This document shows positions 11,560-23,852 of a stretch of 64,000 nt of DNA, one piece after another. Source of the DNA: Episyrphus balteatus (Eukaryota > Arthropoda > Insecta > Diptera > Syrphidae); NCBI RefSeq assembly GCF_945859705.1, contig NC_079135.1, forward strand, positions 32,971,679 through 33,035,678. Direction: 5' to 3'. The position numbers and the translations under genes are program-made. The notes under the pieces were generated by a model, which worked only from the letters and a program-made list of their open reading frames with translations, made no database searches and had not been told where the DNA came from. Numbering within the stretch: the first letter of the stretch is position 1; the number at the start of each line of letters is the position of its first letter.

Positions 11560-12000
11560 ATACCATCAGGTGCATTCTAACCACAAATACACTTATATAA
11601 CCCTTTACACATTCCCCCGCGAAAATATAACTATTATACCTACAAACCTACAAAAAAAAACCGAATCCGCAACATATAAACAAAGACAATGAAAAACAAA
11701 ACGATATATTTATATTATATAACCCCGCACGCACGCGCGAGTGTAGTATAATAAACAATACAACCCAGAAATCAACCTAAATATAGAAATCAATCATTGT
11801 GCACAAGCACATGTCAAATGTCAATACACATTTTTACACACAAACAAATGCATACCACATATCTAATCCTTTACCTATATCCCCGCACGAGCGATGTGAA
11901 TATTACACAATGCAAAGAATTTCGCTGACACCAAAAAAAAAAAACCCAAAAGTGTCAACTCGCAACCGCGGGTGCGATATTATAAACACGAAATGAATTG
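11560..12000 (+). repeat. Dispersed repeat copy A with CG-containing runs
   Basis: Contains CCCCGCACGCACGCGCGAG, CCCCGCACGAGCGATGTG and CGCAACCGCGGGTGCGATA, each inside AT-rich, ACA-rich sequence. It is the plus-strand counterpart of copy B. CG dinucleotides stand out against the surroundings. A 65-codon frame at 11799-11996 lies within the repeat and is not credible as a gene. Confidence 0.45.
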
Positions 12001-13189
12001 TTAGAAAAAACCCAAGAGTCAACAAGAACAAAACAACCCTTTTTGAAAACAAAAGATAATGATCTTGCAAAAAATATCTACTATCTACCTACTCTCTGCA
12101 GCATCTTCATAATTTCATGAATGATTTCTGCCTGCCTGAGTGAGGAAATAGGAAAAAAAAAAAAAAAGTACATATTATGTAAACACAAAAAACAAAAACA
12201 AAATATAACGAGAAAATGAGAGCGCAAGAGTAAGTTTTTTTTCAATAAATAGAAAAGAACAGAAAAAAAGAGTTCATTAGCGCCAGCTTATGCGTGGCAT
12301 TCTTTTGAACTAAATTTGCATGTGTGCGTGATCAATGGAATTTTCAAAGTAAAAAAAGCTAAAATAGACACTTTTTCAACAATTTATATTAAAAATACTG
12401 TGAGCAAAAATATATATTTTTTTTTTGAAACTGATTTGAAATATAATGAAAAAAAATAATAAAAATAAATTGTGGATGCTTTGACTGCCCCTTCCTCAAA
12501 AACAGAATGCAAATATTGGTTTATTAAAATCAAATTTTTAGTGTGTAAATAAAAAAAATATTTTTTTTTGGCAAACGGGTTGCATGAACAACTTTATTAA
12601 CTTCTCATTAAAAAATACAAAAACATTTTAAAAAATAATCACGCTTTGCCCCACGACCAAAATGCTAAAAAAGTGCATTTTGACACCTTTCCTTCAAATT
12701 AACCGTTCAAACTAACTTCAAATTAAATTTTAGAAATTTTATTGGATTCTCCTAATTTCCCTTTATTGTTTTCTTTTTGTTTCATCTAAAAACACTAATA
12801 AACGGTAAAGTTATTCTAAGAAGAGTGAGTAAAAAAACATGAAATTACAACAAATTAACGAAGCTTTTTCTCTAATAAAAAAAAAAATCAGTTTCGCGTA
12901 CTGCATGAAAACACATTTGATCATTATAAAACAAAAAAAAAAATAAATAAAAAGTTTATAAACAACGGTGCCCCAACCAAAATTCTGATTCAATCTAAAT
13001 TTGCAGGAAAAAAATCATTTTCGACCCTTATAAAAATCGCACAAGAAATGTTTCTAAAATTTAAATGATGCAAAAATATTTGTACGTTTATTACCTTTTC
13101 AAAAAAGTACGTTTCATAAGATTATCTTATAAACTGCAAAAGTTATACAACAATTAGTCAACCGTCTTCCATTAAAATGCTATGGAAAC
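12001..13189. other. AT-rich DNA, no gene or element ends recognised
   Basis: Poly-A-rich sequence with poly-A runs near 12152-12167. Words such as CCCCACGACCAAAATGCTA (12650) and GTGCCCCAACCAAAATTCTGA (12968) look like diverged repeats of one another but are too weak to delimit. Confidence 0.4.
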
Positions 13190-14040
13190 CCCCCCTGAAT
13201 TGCAAATAACTCAGCAACCTTACCTTTAAGGAATTTTTAGCCATTAGTTAGTACTACTTAAAGAGAGATTTCTTTTGAGGTCTCACTCGATTAATTTGGA
13301 ACAAATTTTTCAAAATCGATTTTTTTCGACAAGAGTACCGCTTCAAAATAATAAAATTTTTAATTTTTGTACTTAATTATTGACCCCTGATTTTTGAACT
13401 CATATCCTTAAACCAAAACTTTTTTTGGAGTCTTGGGTCCGAAAATATCATCTTCCGAAAATAAAGAAAAACAAATTTTTTCAATTGCAAATAACTCAGC
13501 AACTATACCTTTAAAGAACTTTTAGTTTTCATAAGTTAATAGAGCTTAAAGACACCTTTTCTTTGAGGTCTAACTCGATGGATTTGGAAGAAATTTTTCA
13601 AAATCGATTTTTTTTTTCAAAATTGATTTTTTTTCAAAAATTAAAAAAAATAGATTTGTAATTTTTGTACCTAAATGGGGTAAATGATCTCTTATATTTG
13701 AATCAATACTTTTCTGAGCCTGGTGTCCGAAAATATCTTCTTCCGGATGTAAAATTTAAAAATAGGTATTTCGATTGTAAATAACTCACCAACCAGACAT
13801 TTTAGGAACGTTTGGTCTTCATAAGTTAATAGATCTTAAAAAGATCTTTTCTTTGAGGTCTAACTAGATGGATTTGGAACAAATTTTTCAAAATCCAATT
13901 TTATTCGAAAGGGGTACCGCTTGGATTTTTTCCGAAAGTTAAAAATAAAAAAATTTGAATTTTTCTACCTAAATGAATTGTCCTGTTCACTATAAACTCA
14001 TATCATTAAAAAATTTTTTAGAAAAGCATTCTGTCTCTTT
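13190..14040 (+). repeat. Three-unit tandem repeat, period about 287 bp
   Basis: TGCAAATAACTCAGCAAC or a variant starts at 13202, 13486 and 13776 (spacing 284 and 290). Each unit continues with AAGTTAATAGA-like sequence, GAGGTCTNACTCGATGGATTTGG and a T/A-rich segment, often with GGGTACCGCTT. Units are clearly homologous but diverged. A lone unit is at 9020-9230. Confidence 0.75.
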
Positions 14041-15315
14041 CGCAGAAAGCTGACATTTCATATGATTTAATGCATTAAATATGCAAAAAAAAAAAAAAGA
14101 ATAATAATACGGGCCTTATTATTTGAATACTACTTAAAAATAAACCTAATTTAATTTGAACTTATGTTAAAGCAACATAATTTGGTCAAAACTTGTCAGG
14201 TTCAAGGAACCCAACAAAAGCAACACATAAAAAGAAAATAATTAAAACAAAAATTGAAGCCAATTAACGGAACGACTTGAAATCACCATAAAATCGTGTT
14301 AAATACCCTTCGGAACATATCAACGTGGCGTTTAGTGCAAACAAAGCAGCAACCAAAAAATTTAAATTACTTTCCTTCAAGCAATCATTGGCCACTACCC
14401 TCGAAATGTTTCTATATACAAAAAAGCACCTCAACCTAAAAAACAAAAAAATATAAGAAATTTTTGCACTCAACCAAAATTGCTTCACTAACGGAACACT
14501 CCTAAAGGCCATTTTATGTGGGCCTACCTAACAAAAGAAGAAGAACAAAAAAAAATGTATACAAAGATATAAACGAAAAATTCCAAATAAAATTGAAATG
14601 AAAAATAAAAATATAACAAAAAACAAAAAAACAAAAATCCGAAACAGAAAAAAAAAGTTAATTTCCCCTGCTTGGACCCGATCCCAATCGAGATTCCTAT
14701 CTGAAAAGGAATACACAGTTTCAACAAATTAAGAAATTTCCACACGGTTTTCCAATTTAGATGTCCACTGGCTCTCAGACTCCAATATTCCCAGACTCTA
14801 TATCTCTCCACCAGCCTACAACTACTATAAACTCTCACCCCCAAACCCTGTTACATTTGACAGCCCAACACATTCATGCCAAGTTTTAATCTTTTATTTT
14901 CTGGCTTCTACTTTTTTCCTTATGGTGGCGCTATGGGAAAAATATGGTTGAAGTCAGAAAAGGAATTTCGTGTACATCCGGCGCGATGCCAAAATACATA
15001 TTTGCTTCAAAAAAAAAAAAAAAAAAAACAACAACAACAAAAAAAATGTGTTATTCATTTTCTTCTCTTTTGGTTTTTGTGAAAAAAAAACCTCCAGGCA
15101 CTGTTTATGATTTCCAAAAGTGTGAAATAGATTTTCAGCTCAATTCGCTTTTATTTTTCCAAAGGAGTAGGTAAAACTTTTTCAAGGATCTGCTCTCTGC
15201 ACGTTTATTTATAGAGAAAATCCCATCATCCTTTCCCTCGATAACTAGTTTCGTAAATAAATGAAAGAAAGATGAACACTATGAGAATGAAAATAAAAAA
15301 AAGGAGAGAAAAAAG
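14041..15315. other. Unclassified DNA, microsatellites, no convincing gene
   Basis: A/CAA microsatellite at 15009-15046. Overlapping minus-strand frames at 14264-14844 are enriched in Phe from A-rich sequence on the plus strand and have no splice context. Confidence 0.4.
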
Positions 15316-15603
15316 TTAAAAAAAAAAAATAGTCCTTTTGAGATCCTGCACCTTGATTCGTGTAAACGAGTACATGGAAACCCTGGGAATCGATTTGATT
15401 CCGGTCGATTTATGAAACTGAAGTGGGTTTCCTTTACAGCTCAACTCGGTTCCGCCATCAGCACCGCAAAGCGTCGTCGTCGTCATCATCATCGTATAGC
15501 ACACCAGAGCGAATATAAGAATAGAGTCCTTTGGAGTTTTGGTTGTGTATTGAAATTGTTGGCTTAATACGTACAAGTTTTGTGAAAATTCTTGAATATA
15601 CAC
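15316..15603 (-). other. Less AT-rich island with a possible minus-strand coding segment
   Basis: About 15350-15540 is noticeably richer in G and C than its flanks. The minus-strand frame includes a hydrophobic run (ILIFALVCYTMMM) followed by TLCGADGGTELSCKGNP, and a CACTTCAG|TTTC acceptor-like site lies inside it. It could be an exon of the minus-strand gene or conserved non-coding DNA. The run of ATG and ACG/ACA codons derives from a CGTCGTCGTC-type microsatellite, which lowers confidence. Confidence 0.2.
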
Positions 15604-16683
15604 ATTGCTTCTGCCGCTGATGCCTTAATACCCAGAGGTGATTTGCGCTGTTTTATTCAGAATGAGTTCATGGTGAGGAGGAAAGAGAGGGGGAGACAAG
15701 GAACGAAAAATATTCTCTGATGCTGAGGGTTTTATATTTTGGGGCTCTGAAGGCATAGACTTTTCATAAGGCTTTTCCAAATGAAAATTTAATTTTAATA
15801 TTTCAAAACATTCACATCATCAAGACCTGAATGCACTATATAACAGAGAGAGAGAGACGGCGAGAAAGGGAGAGAAAATTTCGATTCCTGTTTCAGTTTT
15901 CTTTTCAATTTCAAAATATAAGCCTTAGCTAGAGCTTCTCTGTCTGTGACTTTGATGGTGTTGAGGGAAATGAAAATTGCATATAAAGGACATTGAATAA
16001 AACAAGGTTATTGAGATGATTAAATTTTAAGATAGAGAGAGAGAGAGAGAAACATGATGGTTTAAGGACTTTTGCTTGGCCAGAGAGAGAGCCATTAGGG
16101 AGTTCGCATATAATCAATGTCACCACTGCACTGGAATTTGGTAAGTGAATTGCAAAATTCTATTTAAGATTGTTTCCCAATGCAAAATATTAAGCAATTT
16201 GAATTTAATTTCAAGAAATTTTGTTGTGCCAAATGTAGCTTTTGATAAGTACCTTAGGAATGAAGTGTTAATATAGGTAGTTGTTGTGTGATTTTGCTAT
16301 AGACCTTAATGAGTTGGCTAGCAGCACAGGTGCATCTTAATGCATGGATTACAAATAGGTTAATTTTGTGTTGTTTGCAAAGCTAAGTAGAATTACCATA
16401 ATGTTGGAGATTGAATTCTCAAATAGCTCTTGGCAAGAAAATGTACTGAATAATTTTTCAGACCAACGATGCAAGCTCATGAAAATGAAGTAACTCATAA
16501 TAGTCGTAGATGTGCCTTGTTACTTAGCTCATAAGGTACATATTAAATAAAAAATGAGCTGGTACAGAAACTGAAAATAAAAATAGGGTTGCCACTTTTT
16601 GAATATGGGAAATAACTTTTTTTTAAATGGAAAAATTACTAGCTAGGTATATGAATTTATTTTTCATTTAGATATTTGCTATA
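15604..16683. other. Unclassified DNA with GA-rich tracts
   Basis: GA tracts occur at 15846-15859 and 16033-16050. AATAGGGTTGCCACTTTTTG at 16585-16604 carries the inverse of the GGCAACCCT word, so it may be an old boundary of the repeat that continues at 16979. Confidence 0.35.
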
Positions 16684-16917
16684 GAAATAGAAAGAAAGGT
16701 AGGCCTAAAAACTCCTGGTACAAGCAAATGCAAAACCACCAGCATTCAGTTGGCCTTAGAAATGGAACAATACAAAACCGGGAGGCTTGCCGCCGATTTC
16801 TGAGGTCAACCCGGCGAACCCCACAGGCGGATCACTATTGTGAAGCAGTTACGTGGGATAGTTATGATCCCCTTGACATCGAGATCATAACAGCGCCGAG
16901 AAAAAGGAAGAAAAAAA
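16684..16917 (+). pseudogene. 5'-truncated LINE fragment: reverse transcriptase ORF C-terminus
   Basis: This segment is nearly identical to 27243-27476 and encodes RKKGRPKNSWYKQM followed by GLRNGTIQNREACRRFLRST. The GRPxxxW motif near the C-terminus is typical of non-LTR retrotransposon polymerase ORFs (RTE/Jockey-like). It ends in a GAAGAAAAAAAAG tail. A 7-bp TATTTGC occurs on both sides (16673-16679, 16921-16927) and may be a short target duplication. Unlike the other copy, this one keeps the Tyr codon (TAT) where the copy at 27.3 kb has TAG. No upstream catalytic region is present, so it is dead on arrival. Confidence 0.7.
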
Positions 16918-16978
16918 AGGTATTTGCAATTTCTTCAAAAAATGAAATACAAAATAAAAGCCTAAACAGTTACTGCCT

Positions 16979-17360
16979 CGGCAACTCACTAAAATAAAAA
17001 AAAAAACACTTTTTTTTCAAGAAAAAAATTATATAACATTTAAGTTTAAAACAGATTTTAAGTGAGACCCTCCTCTATTTTCAAATTCTGGGTCTAATCT
17101 CTAGAATACAAGCAAGTATATTTGGCAACCCTACTCGAAAGCTAAAAAAAAATTAAAACACTTATTTTTTCAGTCAAAATGCAAGAGATATGTGATTCAT
17201 CAGCTTTTATGTTAATCTCTATCTTAATCAATAAACAAATAAGAATATCAGTCGAAATCTCTTAAATAAAAAAAAAAAAGTATTCGGCAACCCTACTCAT
17301 ATGCTTAAAAACACCAAAAACACTTAGTTTTAAGAAAAAATGTATAAAATTTGACAGAAT
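16979..17360 (+). repeat. Second tandem array, about 150-bp units, with GGCAACCCTACTC motifs
   Basis: GGCAACTCAC (16980), GGCAACCCTACTCGAAAGCT (17124) and GGCAACCCTACTCATATGCT (17286) each precede an A-rich run and AAACACTTA/TTTTTTC sequence. This gives three units with spacing 144 and 162 bp. It lies directly downstream of the LINE fragment, which may have inserted into the array. Confidence 0.55.
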
Positions 17361-17910
17361 TGATGTCATAAAAATGTCAATTGATATCTGATAGATCTAT
17401 GCCAATTTATGACCCTACTGCTATTAATATTTTTTAAAAAGTCACGACGAACAATGAAGAAGCAGTTGTATTCTACGCTGATACGGATTCAGCATTTTAC
17501 TATGGCTGGACATCAACACAAACTCAATCCCAGACAAATCTCTTTACTTAACAACCAGGACGAAAAACTTCAAGGATAAAAAGTCAACTTATTTTATTAT
17601 TACCCCTGAAATATTTTCAATCAATAATTCTTTGACGTCCTATGTTCTAATAAATAAGGAAATATGTTTATTTAAAAATAAATTAACTTATAATGATTAA
17701 AAAGTATCTACATAATTAGAAGATTTCTAACGAACGTTCGATGTCATGACAGGATTATTTTTGGCAACAAAATTTTCAAATTATTCAGGCGTCTTGTCGT
17801 TGCGTCAGGGTCCTTCTATGAGTCCTTAAACGAATATCCATGGTACCACAGGAAATAATAAAGAAAATTGATTTTATTATTACTAGATTTCAAAAACTTT
17901 TAAAAATAAT
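17361..17910. other. Unclassified DNA with a short DTDS-containing frame
   Basis: 17456-17551 reads in one frame as EEAVVFYADTDSAFYYGW and on to a stop. The DTDS core recalls the family-B DNA polymerase active-site motif, but only about 30 codons are open and nothing else of a polymerase is nearby. Confidence 0.3.
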
Positions 17911-17930
17911 GCCCGATTCACAATATTGCG

Positions 17931-17972
17931 AGACGACGAGACGAGACGAGACGAGACGAGACGAGACGAGAG
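17931..17972 (+). repeat. GACGA/GAGAC pentanucleotide microsatellite
   Basis: About eight units of GAGAC, arising within the GACGACGA terminal repeat of the surrounding MITE. Confidence 0.85.
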
Positions 17973-18066
17973 CGTTGCGTTTTTTTCTGAACGTTTTCGA
18001 TTTAAAAAAAAATCGTTTAAAAATTGTATGGAAATTCACAATGCTGCGATTTTTTATTCTACAAAG

Positions 18067-18239
18067 TAGTGTCCGACCGAAGATTTCAAAAATTTTTTCC
18101 GGTGCCTAGTACGATGCTCGATATAATAAACAGATTCTTCGGCTTCGGCCAAAACTTCGGCCCAAATTAGCCGAAGCCGAAGGTTTGGCCGAATGCGGCC
18201 GAAGCCGAGGGCCGAAACCGAAGCTTCGGTCAGACACTA
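18067..18239. mobile_element. hAT-type MITE with TAGTGTC ends and 8-bp target duplication
   Basis: TAGTGTCCGACCGAAG begins at 18067 and CTTCGGTCAGACACTA ends at 18239, one mismatch in 16. An exact 8-bp duplication CTACAAAG flanks it (18059-18066, 18240-18247). An 8-bp duplication and short inverted ends fit hAT. The 173-bp interior is made of TTCGGC/GCCGAA palindromes and is strikingly GC-rich compared with its surroundings. It interrupts the MITE at 17911-18552 and so is younger. Confidence 0.8.
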
Positions 18240-18552
18240 CTACAAAGTAAACAAAAATAAAAAAAAAAATATAAACAAAATTTTTTGAGAATAGAACACC
18301 TAGGCTAACTCGAATTTAGAAATTACGAAAACTTTTATCCATATAAGCTGTCTAAAATATTTTAATATTAAAATTTCATTTTCGGAAAATCGTCGTCGTC
18401 TCGTGCGTCCTTTTTCAAAATTTTCGGAATTTCAACGCAACGAGAATCGAAGTATTGTGTATTGTTTCATAATATTTTTATTATTTGGAAATTTTTTAAA
18501 TCGTCAAGGAAAATCTCGTGTCGTCGTCGTCTCGCAATATTGTGAATCAGGC

Positions 18553-19629
18553 ATGAAGCCCTTAAAAAAAGCTATAAAATCTACAAGATTTTATCAATTC
18601 ATGGATAAATCTTCTTTATATTCTATCGCGGGTTGCTCTATTAACATTATAAAGCTGTGCATTTCCCATTTTTGCTTATAGCTTTAAATTTCCTGTACAT
18701 GTGCATGAAGGTGGTACCACACATATCTCTACATAAAAACGAAAAAATCACATACAAAAGTGAAAGAAGCGAAAAATCCTCTTCAATCCAACTAATGGTT
18801 GTATTAATGCCACCAAAATGACGACACATAAGCCGGGTCATTGTGTTAAAAGAAAAATGAAAAAAAAAAAACCTGCAAAACTAAAAAAAAAAAAATCACA
18901 CACATTCTGCACGAAGCAAAATGGAAAAAAAAAAAAAACATAAATAAAATGAAAATGTGGTGGCAAGTGGTAAATGGATTTTCTTTTGTTCAGAATTCAA
19001 TTGTTTAAAGAAAGAACACACAACGATGAGTACGAGTCAGGCCAAAAGGACTAAAGAAAGAAATACAAAAAAAAAAAAAAAATGCTTGTCGAATGCGAAA
19101 TGTGTGTGTTTGAGAAAAAGTGAGTTTTACTAGTCCGGATTTACTAAAGAAGTAGGTTAATATTCAATAAGTCATCTGTTTTAGTGAAATAACGTAAAAA
19201 ATACAAAGAATTAATCCTGAATTTGGAGAATACATGAACTTTTAGTTTCCAACATCGGAGATAAAATTAATCCCCATTATGGATTTTATTCAGTTCACGT
19301 TATACCTACTTTTTTTAACTGCATTAAAAAATATTCAGTAGCCAAGCAGGTGCTTTTGTCAACAATGTTTTCTGTTAAATAAATAGGAGGTAGTACGTTT
19401 TACAGAATCTTAAAACCTTTTAATATTACTTGACGCACCAAACCTACCATATTAATTTAAAAAAAAGCTACCCATGTATCCTCAGTGTCTTAAAAAATGT
19501 ACCTTATGAATTTTATGACTTAAAATGCATAATGAACTAGCTACCTCAGTAATGAGGCTTAAGACTTCTGAAAATCAATCAGAAGTGAACCCAACTGATA
19601 TTGAGAAACCATTCCTAGTTGTAGTCGTT
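18553..19629. other. AT-rich DNA, no gene or element recognised
   Basis: Poly-A runs near 18858-18935 and 19066-19082. A 64-codon minus-strand frame (18647-18841) has no supporting context. Confidence 0.4.
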
Positions 19630-20340
19630 AAGGTTATAGATCATGAAAAAAATGTGAACTTGCATTAAAAAAAACAAATTGACTATCGTTTTTTTTTTTG
19701 ATCAAAATTTTTGAAAAACTAAAAAAACTAAATTTTGAATCATTTTTCATGTGATAGCCATTCATAAAAATAAAATAAATGCACAAAATGTTTTATTAAA
19801 ACAAAAATAAGAAAAACTTTAAATTCGATTTATTAAAGAATGCCATAAAAAAATGTAAGAAAGATTTTATGAGAATTTTTTTTAATACTTAAGCGCTTTG
19901 ATATTCGATTTCTTGTATAAAAAGTAATATTTAGAAAAAAAAACTTTTAAAAATCTTTTTCCAACATTTTTCGAAAAAAAATTTTTTTGAAAAAACTACA
20001 TCAACGTGTTTTCCATCATCAAATCAAAATGTCTTTTTGAAAATTTTGTAAAAGTTATATATTATGGTTACTTAAACAGAAACACTTCTGTTTTCATAGA
20101 AATAGGCTTTGTCCTCTACAGGGTATCACCCATAAGCCATAACTGTCAACTGCCAAGTTTGTAGTAGTTTCGCATGCAGCTCTATGTGCATACAGACGGA
20201 AAGAAAGACAGTATAACGGGACCCACTTTTTTGGCACTCTCCATTATGATAATATGTCATGTCTGATTGTTATCTCAAATTCGATTTATTTAAGAATCTT
20301 AAACTTGCCCTATCCTATAGCACCTTTACCGCAAGTAAAA
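19630..20340 (+). mobile_element. Diverged mini-me/Helentron-like copy
   Basis: The right part matches the copy at 30731-31790 (read on its minus strand): CAGACGGAAAG, then GGGACCCACTTTTTTGGCA, then ATGTCATG and TGTTATCTCAA. It ends with a hairpin of ACTTGC (20303-20308) and GCAAGT (20331-20336) followed by AAAA. The octamer array is reduced to about two imperfect units near 20196-20215. The left boundary is placed at GATCATGAAAAAAATGTGAA by similarity to 2998 and is uncertain. Confidence 0.5.
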
Positions 20341-21153
20341 TTATCATCTGTTGAAAATTTTGACATAATATTTTATTAGAGAAATTTTGCATTAGTTTGT
20401 TACGTACATTCAAATAATTGCACTTTTGTGAGTTATTTATTAAATTATTTTATAGTGAAATATCTTCTAATACTTCTTCATCTGAGAAGATATTAGTTCA
20501 ACACTCCATTAGTACAAAAAATGAAATTCCAGATTCAACTTAGGTGGCGACACTGACAGACAGATCAGACAACAATCAACAAATTTCTCAGGTCACATTT
20601 CTTGTTTTAGCTGAAATAAATTTTATATCAATTTTCAAAATATAAACCTAAAATGGGTCACTGTGGTGTATACGTAACATTTTTTTTTTTTTTTTCAATC
20701 TAAAAGAAAAGACAAATAATGAAACCAGTTGATAGTAAAAGCGATACAGTAGATCTCAAAATTCAGACTTTCCACTTGTATGTCAGTTTCAGCAGCTTTA
20801 TAACAGCTCAGAAAGGATTCTTGGTAAAGGAATTATTTTGAGTAATTCCGGCTCTGAATACCACAAAACAAAACGTTCTCTATGGTTCAACTATGAGCAG
20901 TATATAGAATAGTGGGAGGAATGGTTAGTGGGTGCTGGGTACCTCGCATTGAGAAACTTAAACTCCAGGACGAAAGAACACACTTACCGTCGCCATTCAG
21001 ATAAATGTATTTCAATTCGTTGTCGTGTGTCCTCATTGTTTGTTCATGCTTTTCTTTCGCTTTATGTTTATTGTGTGTTCCCTTCTCTCAACCAGCTCCT
21101 CTGAGGAATTCCTTTCATTTCTGGGATCGTGTTTTTTTTTTTTATTTTTGTTA

Positions 21154-21198
21154 TAGTTGTTGGTGTTGTTGTTGTTTGTTGTTGTTTGTTGTTGTTGC
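21154..21198 (+). repeat. GTT-rich microsatellite
   Basis: GTTGTTGGTGTTGTTGTTG, then TTTGTTGTTGTTTGTTGTTG. Antisense reading gives Gln/Asn-rich frames that are artefacts of the repeat. Confidence 0.8.
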
Positions 21199-22743
21199 TT
21201 CTGCTTTATATTGTGCAAAAAGGATCCTTTTTGTTTTATTGTATTCGAGAACTTAAGAAACTAAACGCCATTAGATGGTGTGACTGTGGATATAAAAAGA
21301 AACTCGAAACCCAAAGTTGCGATTGTGATTGCTATTGCGACATAGTATATGTATATGACGGTAGCTATATGTATAGAGTAAAGCAGCAGGCGAAGCGTGA
21401 GAGTGTAAGGTTTATATTTTGATTTCTTAATGAAGGTTCATGTGCACATGGGTTTTCATCTGTCGTCCTTCTACATTCTACACAATATTGATATGTGAAT
21501 TGTGTTGTGTTGCGAGACTGAGTGTAGTCAGTCCTTTTCATACAAAACAACTCATGCATTGATATCGGAAATTTAAAAGTCATGTGATATGTGTAGGTAT
21601 TATATATATATTTATAGAAATAAATGTGTGGGCTTTGAGTTTTCTCCACGGTATTTGGTATGAAAAATTGAAATTGAGAAAAAAACGACTATTCGTGTGG
21701 ATATAGACTTTCATTACTGAGATTGAAAATTTAAAAGTATTTTCTGTAGGCAAGAGCCAATAGGAGGTACCTGCAGAATTTTCTTTTCAATCACAAAATA
21801 AGAAAAAAAAAAACATTTAAAGGTTATTTTTCCCATGAACTTTAATAGCAACAGAAAACTTAAGAGGCTTGAGAAATAATGAAAACAGAACTGGTAGTTG
21901 TAAATAACACTTACTTCATACTATTTTACCTTAATTTTCAAAAATTCCAATTTTAAAATGATCATTGCGACATAGAATTATGTTATTCATCAGTTTAGCA
22001 AATTCTTTAACTTTCAATGAATTCCAGGAAAATATGAAAAAATTAAATCCTTCATGAATTTGACAACTCGTGCGTCGACGCTGTGGAAAAAATGCTCTCA
22101 GTTATAAGATTTTTATAGAATCTAATGGCTGGTTCTGGTTTATGTGCCAAAAAGCGCATAAATGCACTGGGCCTTAAATGAATCTTTCTTTGACGTGATT
22201 TCCTAAAAAAAAAAACAACTTTTAGACACTTTTGGAAGACATCAAAGCTAGTGTTTTGTAAAATACGATCAATCCGGTTTTATACAAAATTAAGACTCCA
22301 ATTAATAGATTTTTTTTTCTTAATCAACCAAATCGATCATATTTTAATCTACATCATAATATAATATACATAATGTTATAATATAGAAAAATTTGTACAA
22401 ATTTTTAGAATTTGTGGTGTATGCGTAATTTTTTTTTTCTTCAAAAATTAATCTTTAGGGACGAAATCTGTAAGAAAAGTTATTGCCAATTTAACGCAAT
22501 GATACACTGATAAAATTTGGAATAAGGTTTTAGATGCAGCAGGGACAAAAATCCTATTAAGTCATAAAAATATTTTTTATTAAACCGTGTTTTTTTTAAG
22601 GGTTGAATTATTTGTGAAAAAGGCATCTAAACTGCTCACTAGAGTGTCCGCTATTTCCCCAATTGATGCATTTTGGGGAGACACCACCTAGATCAAAAGT
22701 TAAGGGGAATTGGAGGTCATTAACCAATGCCTCTAGGGTCATA

Positions 22744-22772
22744 CTTTCCCCATACTAATTTGTATGGGAAGT
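22744..22772 (+). repeat. Hairpin CCCATAC/GTATGGG inside a possible dispersed repeat
   Basis: CCCATAC and GTATGGG flank a 6-nt TAATTT loop, and flanking ACTTTCC and GAAGT extend the stem imperfectly. It follows GAGTGTCCGCTATTTCCCC (22641-22659). Confidence 0.35.
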
Positions 22773-23852
22773 TTGTAACTTTTACATTAATTTTTTTTTC
22801 TCACGAGATAAATCATATATTTTTAAAATGTTTGTTTATTGTGGCAGGAAAATGATTCCTTTAAAAGACCACATTTAAAATTTTCCGTTTTAAAATATTT
22901 TTATACATATTTTATTTCGATTTTTTAAATTATAAACTGTTTTTGTAGTCTTTACTTTTACGATTTATTTTTCTTTTTTCAAAGTAGGTACAACACTTAT
23001 CACAAAATGTTCCAGTTTTATTGGTTTTCAATTCTTTTAAAATATTGCATTAAAAAATGTTTGCATAAATCAAATTTTTTTTAGTATTTTAACGATTTTT
23101 GAAATTTTTATTTGAATTTTTCCATTTTTATGCGTTTAAATTTATTTTTCTCGAACTACAAAAGTTTTTTTTTGCCTTTTGTTTTCATCATATCCAAGAA
23201 GCGATATCCATAGAATCATGTTCAAACCCAATAATTCAAAAATACAAGAAATGGTGTTAAATCGCCTGCCGCTTCGTTAATATTCGAAAAGATACTAGTA
23301 TGTAATTATCCTTTTAGTCAATGAAACTCTTCGATTGTAGGGACTGAGCATGGAACCCTCAAATTCTGTACCTACTGAAAAATATTTGCTCTGAGTAAAT
23401 CAAGTTGATTTTATGAGTTAAATCAATTTGATCTTCTTTAACTTTCCAAATGTTACCTTAACCAAAAAGCCAAGTCAAGAAAATTAAAACAAAGAACAAA
23501 AAAAAATTCTTGTATTTGGTTTTCTATTCACATTCCAATTCAGTGCTCTAAGAAAATGTTTGCTCATGACTTCACTCTTGAATCCCTTTAAAAGGGACTT
23601 TTCTTTATCAAAATAAAATGAGAAGAAGCAAGCAAAGCTAAAAAAAAAAACTTAACAAATTCTCTTATTGCTCCGCACTCTCAAAGGTCTAGAGGTCCCT
23701 TTGGCAATTATACAGTCCTTTATTCAGATTCTGTGAAGAGTAAAACCAAAGTAGATAGTATCTAGTAGGAACCCAAACACACACATTGTTTCCTCTCTCT
23801 ATTGTACATCACGCAAAGCATTTCTATTTGTGGCCTTTTTCCTATTTATGTA

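Larger units (their letters stand above)
17911..18552. mobile_element. MITE with GCCYGATTCACAATATTGCG terminal inverted repeats
   Basis: The left end GCCCGATTCACAATATTGCG continues AGACGACGA. The right end in reverse complement starts GCCTGATTCACAATATTGCG and continues the same way, one mismatch in 29. A GAGAC pentanucleotide array (17931-17972) lies inside the left end and CGTCGTCGTCTCG at the right. Target duplication is not clear. A hAT-type MITE is nested at 18067-18239. No coding capacity. Confidence 0.65.

Noticed and set aside
14524..14844. 106-codon minus-strand frame with very Phe-rich C-terminal half
   Set aside because: Driven by plus-strand A-rich sequence; no splice context or domain.
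17456..17551. Short frame with YADTDS, recalling the family-B DNA polymerase motif (for example of Polinton-type elements)
   Set aside because: Only about 30 open codons, no other polymerase motif nearby and no element ends; a four-residue match is weak.
21005..21422. Cys/Val/Leu-rich frames of 83-97 codons
   Set aside because: They translate a GTT microsatellite; the same bases are open on both strands.
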